DNA from: Zygnema cylindricum
Taxonomy: Eukaryota; Streptophyta; Zygnematophyceae; Zygnematales; Zygnemataceae
Direction: 5' to 3'
Length of the DNA stretch: 64,000 bases
NCBI GenBank assembly: GCA_037447655.1
Contig: JBBHKE010002450.1
Coordinates: forward strand, 124,001 to 188,000
Each line of letters starts with the position of its first letter. Positions within the stretch are counted from its first letter, which is position 1. The position numbers were made by a program, and so were the translations under genes. The notes beneath the pieces are model-generated. The model ran no database searches. It was not told the DNA's origin and was given only the letters and a program-made list of their open reading frames with translations. This document shows positions 35,931 through 48,905 of this stretch, one piece after another.

Positions 35931-35972
35931 AATTTCAGCAATAGGTCCTCGATTCCCAACACTAGTTGTTAG

Positions 35973-37173
35973 TTTCAATTACATTTCGGCCCGAAATGTT
36001 GAACTGATGTAAGCAATTCTATTAAAGGAGTAAACAACCTATCTATCACGTCTCTTTTCACTTAATTGGTATTATATATTGTAATTTCGTGTTTACGATA
36101 AAAAGCCATTAACGATATTTACGAATGGATTTTTTTTTTGTTGAACAAAGTCATATAATGATAAAAATAATTATCAAGAGAGAGTCATCCTATTTGGTGG
36201 TGTTGTGTATCGGCAAGGTTTGTCTATAATCAATACGTACATTTTTTGGCTTATCGATAATTGATATATTGGCACGATGTATCCACACTGGTGTTATCGA
36301 AGCTAAAATACCGATCATATCGATTTTTTTCGCCATAACACCGATGCCGATAGCTATAGGGAAATGGCGATAAATATACGGTTAATACCATATCATTGTA
36401 CGGTTTATTCCGTCGTACTGAACTGTCGTTATTTCTTTACACAATCGTTATTTCTTTACACAATGTACAGGACATATTTTTACACGTGGCATGCCACCCT
36501 ATATACAGGGAAAAATATAATATAGTATATTGTAAATTACTATTATATAGCGTACTATATTTTTTCCACTTATTGCGATAAAGAATTTGTTGGTCTCAGA
36601 GCGATATATCAAAAACCTTGACACTTCGATAAACGATAACTAATAAATATTTTTTTGGTACATAACATTTATATGTAGAGTTAATTGGTCAAGGGAATTT
36701 GGTTTATATTATTTCTTTCACAATAAACTGAGTAAACTAAACAATGAAGTCCTTATCTTTATTGTTTTAGGTAAACGACTTGTATTTTTTTTATAATGTT
36801 AGAATTGAGATTTGGGCCGCAAATTGTGCATGTTTGTGCTTATTATTGTACCACATGACTTTGTAATTGCTACAACAGGTAAAAGACTAACGCGGTATTG
36901 TAACTTGAAATGAAGTTGAAGGGTTTACTTTACGTTTATTAATGTTGCAATCTACACTCATCGGTTACCATTAAATTCCCTATCAAAATAATGGTTAGAA
37001 ATATATATTTATAACAATTGGTGCAAAAACATGTTTCAATGCCGAAACTACATATATTTAAAAAAAAAAAATTATAATAAAATGCATGAATGCGTATTAA
37101 TTATATGTGAGTACTTAACGTAAAATTTCATTCTGAATAATGATGGTAGTAAGTATTTGTACGATAATGGTCT
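35973..37173. other. AT-rich spacer
   Basis: No gene is recognised. It has many TATCGA or CGATA motifs at 36195-36640 resembling those near the hAT ends, so part may be a further hAT-derived fragment. Confidence 0.4.
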
Positions 37174-38237
37174 TGTTCAAAAGAATTAATTAGTATTCAA
37201 TTCTTAATTTAGATTTTAGAGAGAAGACAGAGAGAGTCACCATGGCTGCCCTCAAGGTCATAAAAAAAACAAGCAAACACGCAAAATAGACTGATAGATA
37301 ACCAAAATGTTGCCTTATACAAGATTTAAACCTTCGTCTGCGGAGAAATGTAGACTACGCCTCATCTATTAAGGCGTTAAGGAAGGAATACACGTATGTG
37401 GTTCGATATTGATTTAATGAGTAATGAAACGTCACTTTCACTAAACCTTACCAAATTGACGAAACTACACATATAGATTATGGCGCTCGCGACCGTGAAT
37501 CGAACTGTGTAAAATACATGATCGGACGGATGTCGTTGCCGCCGCTAAACTCAAGGGAATATTTGGCGGCTTTCGAACATAGCACCGTGCAGTGCCACGT
37601 GGCGCCATATCATTGGACGTCGGAAAAGATTGGATGAGAAATTATGGCTCCCAAGCTGACAAGTGTCAACTAGAAGGCCATGTTGCACAATGGCTGTACA
37701 AGAAGTACAATCGGCCACTGTACATTTTTCTACTATACACTTATTTGATTCTTCTACTATACAGTTATTTGATTGGTCTGGGGTACAGTTGTAGGTAGCT
37801 GTGAGTAGGAGTTTAGAGACTTAGCGTGTTTGAGGCGCCTCTCTCGAGGTGACCTTTGTATTTATAAACCAATTCTGGCCAGGCATAACTAACTGCTCGA
37901 GGAGCAAATTTAGTGATTCTTTTTGCTGTGGACTCTGGGAAGTCTAGGCTACATAGCGGTGTTGTCAGTCAGAGTTTTTTTTTTATGCCAGGGTGGTGGT
38001 GTTTTTAAGGGAAAGTCAAAGTTGGGGAATGTGTCCAAATTATCATATTCTAACTTTGCATTCTATTTGAGTACTAAGCACACATAAAGTCTTCTTTCAC
38101 AAAGGTGAAATTGTATAGGGTTTCTGACTCTCAAGGTGCCATTCATTCGGGTTTGTATGAACTTGGAGTCAGCACTATCTAGATAAGCTTCTTTGGGTCT
38201 GCGAATTCTGTGGGAGAATGGTCCCCATACAACTTAA
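37174..38237 (+). repeat. 5' LTR, copia copy C
   Basis: It begins TGTTCAAAAGAA and runs 1064 bp to the PBS in + orientation. It shares landmarks with copies A and B: AGAGAGTCACCATGGCTGCC near the start, the tRNA-like segment (37315-37385), a TATA-like TTTATAAACC near 37862 and the final PBS junction. Confidence 0.8.
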
Positions 38238-38253
38238 GGTTATGGGCCCACCA
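38238..38253 (+). other. primer-binding site, copia copy C
   Basis: GGTTATGGGCCCACCA is identical to the site of copy B and directly follows the LTR. Confidence 0.75.
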
Positions 38254-38420
38254 TCTAGGGTGCCTATGTTTGATAGAAGAGACTTGACTCATTAGGGATT
38301 TATGATGGAGGGATTGTTTTTCAAAAAACACTTATGGGGAATTGTTTCTAGACAAGAGAGGTGTCCGCCACCGGGCGTCGGTGGAACTCACTATGGAGAT
38401 TTTTTTAGGCTTTCCAGATA
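38242..38420 (+). pseudogene. copia gag start, copy C
   Basis: From the ATG inside the PBS the frame reads MGPPSRVPMF and then stops. Further in-frame remains (MMEGLFFKKHLWGIVS) match the gag start of copy A. Homology fades after about 38420, and the rest of the element is missing. Confidence 0.7.
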
Positions 38421-38559
38421 ATCAACCGAAGCTCATATGCAACGGAAGGTGAAAGGAGAATCATTGCCATGGAAGAAGGAAAAAAGGGAGAAGGGTAAAA
38501 AAATACCACTAATGAGGGGAATCAGGCTATTGGCTACGGTTCCATGTGTAGAGGTTGTA

Positions 38560-40545
38560 ACTAAACCTATTATAACATTACAAACTAAATAATTAGGACA
38601 AAATATAGAAATTATTCCAAATTACCAAAATTATATTTCTCTGTATTTTTTTTAAGATTTAGATTATTTTACTTTATTTTTGTTTGTTTTTTTTTGCCAC
38701 TTTTTTTTCCTTTTTTTTTCTCCTTTGTTTAATAAATTAATCAAAAATTGTTTAAATTCAAAATAAAGCCATACAAATTTTCAATTGTTTAAAATATTTT
38801 TATTAAAAACACTTCGTTAAATGTCTCATCATGTATAATGAGTTAAATTGTTTAAAAAAAAAAAAAAAAAAAAAAAAACATAATTAGAGCCTTAAAAACA
38901 TAAAAACAAAAACAAAAAAATAGAAATCGATAAAATTGTAGATCATTGGTAAAAAAAAAAATTGTATCCAATTTTTTTGTATTTTTTTTGTTTTTTCTTT
39001 AAATTGTTGTTTAATTTGGCCCGACTTTCTCTGTGATAGGTTGTTAAATCCTATTATATTTCAAAGTAGAATGTATAAGAAGTGAAATGATAAGCAAACT
39101 AAAGAAAAATAAACAATAATCAACTTTTAACACGCTTCAATGATAGTGAAAAACGTGTAAGAAGTAAAAAAAATAAATAAACCAATGAAAAAAATAATTA
39201 TCTAAAATCTTTACTAATTATGTAGTTTATTTAAAAAATTGACTAAATTCACTTTTGATACGTTTCAAAAGCATGTTTTATCCTAACGTAAATTTGGTTT
39301 TATTTTTCCATGAGGTTAGTGTGGCAATTTAAGAAAGTAGAGCGAAAAAAAAAATGTTTTTTGTTTTTTATTTTTTGTTTTATGTTTTGTTTCTGTTTTT
39401 TGTTTTTTTGTTTTTGTTATATGTTACTGTTTTTTGTTTTTGGTTTTATTTTTTGAATTCGTGTTTGTTTTTTTTTGTTTTTAGTGTTATAATATTTGTT
39501 TGTTTATGTTTTTTTTTTGTTTATTTGTTTAAATTTCACTTATTTGTTGTGTTTTTTTTTTAGGGTTTAAAAAATTATTGTAATAACAATGTGGAAACAT
39601 TTTCATGCCAAACTAACATTTGAAATTCCTTCTCTCCCTCTCTCACTTCGTCTCCTTCTCTCTCTACCTTTTCATCTCTCTCTCTTCTTTTCTCTCTCCT
39701 TTCGATTGCAGCATTGTTCGTGTTAACTTTCGTGTGAAAAAAAATCACAGGAGAAAGTACACGGAGCAAATGGAAGCTTGTTGATTTAGTTCGATGTGAA
39801 AGAATTGGAAACATTAAAGCTGGTAGATTAAATGAAAATAAAGCAATAAACAAGTCATTTTCTGAGTGGGAACGCGTTATCTCTGTCTTGATCTCTAAAC
39901 CATCAATGAGCCCAATTCACTGGTATTTATTTCCTCATTTTTTTACCTTATCGTAAACCTAAAAAAAAAAAAAAACTTTCTTTGTTTTGCTTTATCTTTC
40001 ACAACTCTAACCATGTGGTTTTGCACGTTTTGCCTCATCTTTTTGCTCGTCTTAAACATAATCAAATAGAAAGAATAAAAAAAAGAAATATAAACCCTCG
40101 TAATGATCGATAGAAAAAAAAAATGTTTTTTCTCATTTTACTGTCTTTTATATATAGTTTTTATTAACAAAAACAGATTGGTGGTGTGGGTATTTTGTAG
40201 GAATTGAAAACTGACGCAGGTATTGTAAGATCTTTTAGGAAAATTTCCCTCTTAGAACAAATCATAGAAAAATTAAAAAAAAGAAAAAAGAAAGCGATCG
40301 TTTCGTGGATTTCACTTTTTCAATATTTTTTTATTCTATTCCTCTTTCAAAACCTTGATGGCGGGGCTCAAAAGTGCTTATAATTGTGCATGTGAGCTCA
40401 AGTTCCTCACAAGTTATCACTAATATTAATACTCTCTCATTTACGAGTGAATTGAGAGGGCTCACACTTTGGAAGCAAAAAAACAATTCGTTATTGTGAA
40501 ATCTGCAAAACATAAACACTTTGTAAGTCTCATCCTCCATTTTAT
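38560..40545. other. AT-rich non-coding region
   Basis: Dominated by A and T homopolymers and TTTTTGTTTTT runs. The open frames here are composition artefacts. It holds the left arm of an inverted repeat at about 39010-39260. Confidence 0.5.
39010..39260. repeat. left arm of a diverged inverted repeat
   Basis: Its reverse complement aligns with 43370-43620. Shared pieces include GAAGCGTGTTAAAAGT, GAAACGTATCAAAA, GCTTATCATTTCACTTCTTA and CAACCTATCAC, with some reordering. The intervening 4.1 kb carries pyrimidine tracts and tandem repeats and no recognisable gene. Confidence 0.55.
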
Positions 40546-41172
40546 CTTTATCTCTCTTTCTTTATCTCTCTCTGTCTCTCCCTCTCCCCCTCACCCAACT
40601 TTTTTTTATCTTTGTCTCTCTCTCTCTCTCTCTCTCTTTTTCTTTCTCACTCTCTCCTTCTCCCTTTCGCCCCTTCTATCCCTTTCCTTCTCCTTTCTTC
40701 CCCTCCCTCTCCCTCTCATCTTCTCTCTCCGTCTATCTCTTTCTCTCCCTCTCATTCTCCCCCTCTCCCCTTTTCTCTCCACCTCCCCATCGCCCTCTCC
40801 CTCTCCCCCTCTCTCTCCTCTTCGCCCTCTTTTTGTCCTATTCTCTCTTTCCCTCTTACCCTTCCTCTCCCTTTTCTCTTTTCTCTCTGTTTGTCTTTGT
40901 GTCTCTCTCTCCTTCTCCCCCTTTTCCCCCATCCCTCTCCCCCTTTCTCTCCACCTCCCTATCGCCCTCTCCCTCTCCCCCTCTCTCTCCTCTTCGCCCT
41001 CTTTTTGTCCTTTTCTCTCTTTCCCTCTTACCCTTCCTCTCCCTTTTCTCTTTTCTCTCTGTTTGTCTTTGTGTCTCTCTCTCCTTCTCCCCCTTTTCCC
41101 CCATCTTTCCACCTCTCCCTTTTCCTCTTCCTCTTCCCCTCTCCCTCCTCTTCGCCCTCTCCCTCTTTTTGA
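40546..41172. repeat. polypyrimidine tract with an internal 173-bp tandem duplication
   Basis: About 630 bases are nearly pure C/T on the + strand. Within it about 173 bp (40761-40933) are repeated almost perfectly at 40934-41106; both copies contain CATCGCCCTC or CTATCGCCCTC and CTGTTTGTCTTTGTGTCTC. Long frames on both strands are artefacts of composition. Confidence 0.85.
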
Positions 41173-41499
41173 AATCACAATGTAAGAACTTATAAACTTG
41201 CAAATTATTCTAATTTCACTGTACTCTATTTTTTTATGAAATTATAACTAAAATTTTTAGTTATAAAATGTATTTGTAATTACCGATTCAATGAATTAGC
41301 ATATTTGTGTTTATTCAATTATCTGATCAATATAGTAATTATTAATATACAATAACATATGAAAAAAAGTAATAACAATCAGATAGAAACTTATTTACCT
41401 TTTTACATCTTTTGCGAGCAGGTCGAGAATATGTTCATTATAGATCTCAAAGAACGAAATGGAAATAACTTTTTATGAAAAAAAAACTAAACAGGGTCA

Positions 41500-41995
41500 A
41501 AAAAATAAATAATAATAATTAGATTGCAAAAAAAGATATTTTGCCTTTGAAATTTGAAACAGCTACCATAACTTACTTCAAAAAAAAAAAAAAAAAATTT
41601 TAAAAAAAAAAAAACAAAAAAGGAAAAAAAAAATAAATAAAAATAATTAGATTGAAAAAAAAGATATATTGCCTTTGAAATATGAAACAGCTACCAAAAC
41701 TTAATTCAAAAAAAAAAAAAAAAGGAGGGAGGGGGAAAGAGAGGAAAGGAGATGGAGAGAGAAGATGAGGGAGAGAGAGAGACCAGTATTCAATATCGAC
41801 CTTTCTTTTTGTAGTTGAGTGAAAAACCTCTTTCAACGTTCGATGATTAACGCCTCGAAAGGGAGATGAAGAGAGAGGAAGGAAGATGGAGAGAGAAGAT
41901 GAGGGAGAGAGAGAGAGACCAATATTCAATATTAACCTTTTTTTTTTGTAGCTGAGTGAAAAACCTCTTTCAACGTTCGATGATTAATGCCTCGA
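41500..41995. repeat. two adjacent tandem duplications
   Basis: A unit with AATAATTAGATTG, GCCTTTGAAAT and GAAACAGCTACC occurs at about 41510-41585 and 41640-41710. Directly after, a second unit with GATGGAGAGAGAAGATGAGG, TGAGTGAAAAACCTCTTTC and GTTCGATGATTAA occurs at about 41750-41857 and 41885-41993. Poly(A) runs separate them. Confidence 0.8.
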
Positions 41996-43369
41996 TCAAT
42001 TTCTAGTCTCTATTGAAAATGTTTTTCTTGTACTGGTTTGGCCATTAGCCAATATACATACATTGTAACCATCTTGTACGGAGTTATATGAAAATACACT
42101 GTTGCGTAACTAAACTGTGTATGTTTTTATTATAGAGTAAAAAAATACACTGGATAAATTCATAGTATTTTTTTTCATAAAATTAAAAAGATTCAAAATG
42201 TAATTGCTGTTTTGGAAATAAATTGAAAGAATTTACATACTTTACATGTTTAATAGATTCTCTGTTAAAATTTTGACTAGACTTATATTAAATTGAAGTT
42301 ATCTTTTTTCTGCACTAAGTAATTTCATTTTTTTTTATATGAAGTCTTTTGAAATTAAAATCTTTGAACAATTCAATTTTTAAGTCTTTTCTTAGTTCCC
42401 CGTTAAAACTTTTTTTAAAAATTCATTATTTGTGATGTTTAAATTATTTAATTTTTGTCTTATAGCTTTTCTCACTAATATATTTTCTATTTTTTAAAAA
42501 CCTTTTTGCAAAAAAAAATTTAAGTTTTAGTCTATAAACTTTATTTTCAGTTTTTAATTAGAACTTAGGAAATATGTTATAGTTTTACATGGTACTGATA
42601 ATTCAACATTTTGAAGTTATTTAATATACTATAGCATAAAACCCATTTTTAGGTTCTCAGAAATCTTCGGATCGACCTAATCTTAATTTAGTAAAATCTG
42701 TTGTATTTTTTTTTCTATTTTTTCATTTTTTTTTTCTTTAGAGTTGTTTTATTTTTTTTTTATATTTTTTGGCTTAAAAAAAATTTGAACTCATCACACA
42801 TGATAAGACAATGCGTTGTGTTTTTAACAAAACATTTTAAACAACCGAAATTTGGAAATTTGTATGGTTACTGGTGTTATTACCACTAATGAAAGGTTAT
42901 GACACCTTATTATGAAATCGCCTTGTTACCCTATGAAACAAAAAAACAAAATACTACGTTTTTTCTCGTTTGTTATTTTTTCTTTTAAAAATTGTTTTTT
43001 TAAATGAGTGAGTTTTATCAAATAGTTTTTTCACTTCTTCTTTTTTTGTTTTGTCCTCTGTTATTTTTTTTTTTGTCTTTCGCTCTTTTTTATTTAAATA
43101 ATTATTTTTTGAATGTGTAAAGTTTATGAGTATGATTGTCATTTTTACTCATCAAATTAATTTTCAAAACCATAACAAACTTTATCCCTAACCCTAATTA
43201 TGAAACGTTTACCTTTACAATCTTTTATCACATTAATTGCAAAATTCTTACCCTGATTATAGAGATGCGATACTAAATATAAAATTGCCACACTTACTTT
43301 ATCGAACAAATTATAAAACTATCACACTTATCTCATAAAATAGTAAAACTATATTTACCTCATAGCACA

Positions 43370-43620
43370 AAATGTTATTGAAGCGTGTTAAAAGTCAATT
43401 CGGTGGATTTTTTTTAAATGATTAGTAGAAATTTGAGATAATTTTTTTTTTTTGTTTGATATTTCACTTTTTATACATTTTTCACAACTGTTGAAACGTA
43501 TCAAAAATCAATTCTTGTCTTTTTTCTATAGTTTGTTTATCATTTTACTTATTATACAATCTACTTTAAACTGCATCACGATTCAACAACCTGTTACAAA
43601 AAAAACCTTAATTATTACAC
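43370..43620. repeat. right arm of a diverged inverted repeat
   Basis: Partner of 39010-39260 in opposite orientation. Confidence 0.55.
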
Positions 43621-43836
43621 ATTTTCTTTTGATGTGAATCATGATTCAACAACCTATCACAAAAAAAATCGAGTTGAATTAAAAAACAATCCCAAAAAAT
43701 AACAAAAAATCTAAAAAAAAAAAATCAACATATATTAAAAGTGATTAGCGGTCTACAACTTCACCGATTTTCAATATTTCAAAACCATTAAGTCTCATTG
43801 TGGTTTGAAGTGCATCATGATTTAACGACACGACAG

Positions 43837-44060
43837 AAAGAAAGTCAAACGGAATTAAATAAAAATCCAAAAGAATAACAAAAAAACTAAAAAAACTAAA
43901 TTGGACATATCATAAAAGTGACCAAGAAAGCCAAACGGAATTAAATAAGAAATCCAAGATAATAACAAAAAAACTAAATTGGACATATCATAAAAGTGAC
44001 AAAGAAAGCCAAACGGAATTAAATAAGAATCCAAAAGAATAAAAAAAAAAATTAAAATAT
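43837..44060. repeat. three tandem units of about 77 bp
   Basis: AAGTCAAACGGAATTAAATA or AAGCCAAACGGAATTAAATA starts each unit, near 43842, 43927 and 44004. The first two units are followed by AAATTGGACATATC and ATAAAAGTGAC. Confidence 0.8.
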
Positions 44061-46008
44061 TATAGACCGGAGATTTCTCATCAGACGAAATGTAAACCAT
44101 TAAATTTTGCAAAACTTCATTTCCACATTTAGATTCTTACAACAAAACAACTACACCTCCACATTTGACTCTTGTAACAAATTAAGACGTTGAAGTGCAT
44201 CAGGATTTTGGGAAAGTTACATCATCGAACAATTAAGACACCTTTACCTCATGGCATAACAAAGCCAAATATTTAAGGAACTCTTTCATTAATTAAAATT
44301 CTAACTCACCACCCTAATTATAAAACTTCAACTATTGCTCTTGTTTAACACACTAATTGTGGAATTGCCACCATAATGAAAGAGTTACGACACTAATTTT
44401 AAATTTGCCACATTTACCTAATGAAATAATAAAGCCAAATGTTCCATTTTTCTCTTTCGTTGCTCTTTTTTTTAATAAGTGTTTTTCACATGTGCGAATT
44501 TTATCACTATCCTTTAGATTCTCTCTCAACTATTTTATCACTCACTTTTGCATAATACATTTTTTTTTAAATATGCGAATTTTATCATTTATAAAGTTTC
44601 TTTTAGTTTGTCACTCATAAAATTACCCTTTCACTCACTAAGTTCGTAATAAATTTTTTTAAGTGGCTATAGACAAAAACGATATTTTTTGTTATTTTGT
44701 TATGAACAATATTGGTCATTAAATAAATTTGTTTAAAAACGCTTTCCACATGTAGATTTTTTGAATTCATTATCGTTTTAAAAATTAATCCATTTTGAGG
44801 CTATGTTTCACAAATTATCGATAACCTAAAATATTATACCTAAAAAATAGTGTATATATAAAACGTAATAGATTTGGTAATTTGTCTTATACAAATTTTG
44901 ATTGCATGTCCATCAACCATATTATATTGAAGCAATCAACGTTGAAAACCCTTTTTTGATAACATTTATACATAAACTTGTAACAAAACATGTTTAAATT
45001 ATTTTGGGGTAATCTTTTCATATTATGTTTGAGTATTAATAGTTTTTGAGTTTACAACATATTATTTTACGTTTAAAAACTGACGATCAACAATTTATTT
45101 AGTTTCTTTTTTTACAGTGTTGTCAAAATCTTTTATTTGGGTGTCAACATTATTTAAGCTGACAACATATAATTTTGCGCTTAACATTTAAAGATTAGTA
45201 ATTTTTGTAATCATGTTTCTTTTGGTGTTGTTAAAATAATTTATTGTGTAGCTGCAATTTTGTTTAGGCGCACTTGTTAGTCCCATTGTGAGACTTTAGA
45301 AATGTAAAATAATTTTGTTAAATTTATGTGAAAAACTATAGACATACTTAATATAAATTGACCTATATTTACATAATTTCATAAAAATACTCAAATCGCA
45401 ATCTCACTCTTTTTTTTTTTGGTCATCACGTATATGTGAATTGGTTTAAGCTCTATAAAAAAAGTTATATGCGTTTGATTTTTACGTAATATTTAAACAT
45501 CCCTCGTTAAAAATATTTTAAAATAATTTGCTATTTTGACATAATTCAAAACACTATTTATCATGAGACACATGAAAAACTAAAACTCGTTGCTTGACAA
45601 GCTTTAATACGCAGCGTTCAAATTTTAAGACGCTCTCAATGTCGTTGTATAATGACAACTATTTGAAGACCAGACTAATTTTTCTATATCATTTATTTAA
45701 CGAGGTTACTTTATGTGATTGTTACTCTCCAACATGAGTTGTTTGGTTTTAAAAACCGTGATAAAATTTTAATTAAGAATCCAAATTATACGGTTAAAAT
45801 ATATACAGACATATACGATAAAAATATCCACAAAACATTTTTTGAATGTACCGTTTGACCTTAATTAAACCTTATAGAAAAAATAACCCTTGGGTCGCGA
45901 TCGATTCGAATCGCTTAAAGACTTGCGAATGTTAGCCAAAAAATGCAATTAAACTATTTCAAGTAAAAATGAACGTGTTAAATCTTCAAATATAGTTAGT
46001 ATAAAGGG

Positions 46009-46832
46009 TGCAATTCTGTGTCCTCCATTGGACTATAGAATTCAAAAAGCCTCTAGATAGTTATTAACTAACCCACTTTCAATGGCATCCACAGCTACCC
46101 AAGTAGACAAGCACTTAATCTCAATGCACCCCTCTGCAGCTTGGACTCTTTTGAGTCCGTAGGAAAAAAAATCTATGAAAACGCTCAACCAGGCGATAAG
46201 TTATATGCAGTAAAAATGTCAATTTGTACAAACTCTCAAAGAGATAGGTGAATGCCTACCAAAATTTACTAAGTCCTGATTCCCTCTAATAACTCCTATC
46301 TACTGTACTACCAATCAGAATACTGTACCATACCCAAAAGTACTACTGCCGGTGTACCTTTTGTACGACCTATCTACGACAAGGCTATTAAGCGGATGCG
46401 TGTCCACTTTTCACTCGTCCGTACGTTCCTCAAAATTCCCGTGACCGAATGTTATCTCTCCATGTGGCGCCAGGTCATGCCACGTCACTAAAGTGACCAT
46501 TCCGGGATCCGGGCGATGACGTGCGACGTCGGATAGAATTTTGTATTTGATCTCAACCGTTGAAACAAATGTCTGATTCATTTGTTTTGTGCGGAATCAA
46601 ATTTGTACTGCATTTAATCCGCTCCATGTACTTATGTTTGTATTTCCGTTAATCGGAATAACTACCGTAACATTGTTTAAGCATTTATCAAACCCTCTAT
46701 ACTCTAGCACACATCTACGACAGACCGGTTAGAGCCAACGGCTACGCCATGCTCTGACTCAACCTTTTGTTTAGAGTGACTTAGGTCACTCTTTAGACCT
46801 GCACAAGTGGAGATGAGGCAACCATGGCTTCA

Positions 46833-46880
<48 letters not shown>

Positions 46881-46990
46881 TCAGTGACTAGAACAAGTAT
46901 AGGGGATGGAGAGAGAGAGGTGAAGACAGACTGCTTGCGCTCTTTTCGCTTTTTATTTAATTTAGACATAGAAAATACTTATTTTCAACA
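46009..46990 (-). mobile_element. solo LTR of the copia A/B/C family
   Basis: On the - strand it begins TGTTGAAAATAAG (46990) and ends near 46009 in a sequence aligning to the copy B LTR end. No PBS lies at its left and no polypurine tract at its right, so it is a solo LTR. The flanks AAGGG and AAATG do not match well. A (CT)n array has expanded inside it. Confidence 0.75.
46835..46878. repeat. (CT)n microsatellite in the solo LTR
   Basis: About 44 bases of CT repeats at the position where the other LTRs have a shorter CT/GA-rich run. Confidence 0.9.
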
Positions 46991-47589
<599 letters not shown>

Positions 47590-47607
47590 GTCGAACATTT
47601 TCATGAG

Positions 47608-48360
47608 TTAAAACAATCTTGCTTGACACATTGTTAATTGCGGCTGCGATCTAAAATGTTTGAGGTATTGATTATCCATAGTAACCTTGATGTCATTCGT
47701 TTGCGTAACATCTGGTAACACGTAACGTCGCCACAATCGATAAGCGTATATGACCGACCGTGTTTTGTTATTGTGGGTTTCATCGTTCAACTCGGCATGT
47801 TTCATTTTATAAGACTCATACACCACTGGTTGAAGTCATTGCTTTAAACTTTGAAAGAGAATCGACCAGATGGCTTTGTTACTCGCGTTCGTGACGATCG
47901 TCCAGTCTTTTTTTGGGTCAAAAAAGAGTAGCACCGGATCAGTATCTAACTTTTCTTTTGAATTGTTAAATCCCCTCGTTTGTCCCTCTCCCCACTTGTA
48001 CGACTTTTGTTGTTTAAAATGGTCTCCAACTGGTATGATGATACGCTCAAATCCCTCCACGAAACATTAGTAGCAGGAGCATAATTTGAAAAGACTCCTC
48101 ACCTTCGACATGTTGTTAGGAACAAACCAATCTTTCACGACCTTTGTCTTTTAGAAGTAAATGCAAATCTCATCGCTTGTCACCATGTGCCTCGATAACT
48201 CTCTCACCCACTTTGCAAACTCACACATGTTAAACTTAGCATAAAATTGATGTTCCCTCAAAACATCAAAAAACATCCGCAATTGTTGTACTTGCTCCTC
48301 GAAATAAAGGTTAAAAATTTGGACACCTTCGACGAAGGTCGAGGATAACCTATACAAATA
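47608..48360 (-). pseudogene. Ty3/gypsy RT and RNase H relic
   Basis: On the - strand, fragments in order are an RT thumb segment (DVLREHQFYAKFNMCEFAKW near 48270), then YKWGEGQTRGFNN and LLFFDPKKDWTIVTNASNKA (48000-47890), then YESYKMKHAELNDETHNNK and RLWRRYVLPDV (47826-47690). These match the RT and RNase H of plant gypsy elements. They belong to another lineage than the element at 48.9 kb, since the sequences differ strongly. Frames are broken and no LTRs are seen. Confidence 0.8.
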
Positions 48361-48905
48361 ATGTCGAAATTTGAAAGAGGAATGTTGGGAGAAACTAATC
48401 CCTATAAGGTCGAAAATAAAAAATACATTTTTTTTTCATTGTTTTGCAATGTCGTGATAAAGATATGAAATTCAAATGTGTATTGTTGGAATTTTCAAAA
48501 TAAAAATGATCAACGTAGAAATTGAATATAAGTTTATTTGTAAAATTTCTATTGTGATTGCACCTTGAAAGCCAACCTTAAAACTCCAAAGAAACAAAAA
48601 TTAATGTTGAATATGATCATTTCAATTCAATATAAAAAATAAATTGGAAAAAAATAATCGTGAGAACATTTTTGTGAAATTTTATTCAGTTCAATTGATT
48701 TACACTATTTTTGTTAAAGTGTAAGGAAATTAGAATCACCATTATGTCCATAAAGACATACATTTAATTGTGCACCCGTCCTTTAAAATTTTGCACGAGT
48801 TTCCACGAAAACATAATGAAATGATTAAACGATAAAATTTTAATCATTTAGGGTATAGTTACATCACACGAAAAATGAGGTTTAATACATTATTTTGTCT
48901 TTGCC
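48361..48905. other. AT-rich spacer left of the gypsy element
   Basis: No gene is recognised. It is not homologous to the copia gag that lies on the other side of the gypsy element. Confidence 0.5.

Larger units (their letters stand above)
26049..35964 (+). mobile_element. hAT transposon split by a copia insertion
   Basis: The transposase pieces at 26615-26924 and 33182-34870 are collinear and interrupted exactly by the copia element. Candidate ends are TGTTGGGTAT near 26053 and, reversed, TGTTGGGAAT near 35962. They are flanked by near-identical 8-bp sequences GTTGTTAT (26041-26048) and GTTGTTAG (35965-35972). Without the copia the element is about 3.65 kb. The transposase is certain. The exact ends are less so, because similar TATCGA-rich sequence continues to the right of 35972. 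Confidence 0.6.
41996..46008. other. AT-rich non-coding region
   Basis: No gene is seen. It contains the right inverted-repeat arm (43370-43620), a three-unit tandem array (43837-44060) and imperfect direct repeats of AATTGCCACA-type phrases at 43190-43370 and 44310-44440. Confidence 0.5.

Noticed and set aside
39354-39563. 69-codon Phe/Leu-rich membrane-like ORF
   Set aside because: Produced by TTT/TTG repeats in low-complexity DNA.
40469-41203. Long open frames on both strands rich in Ser/Leu/Pro or Arg/Glu/Lys
   Set aside because: They result from C/T-only composition, exist in several overlapping frames at once, and show no domain.
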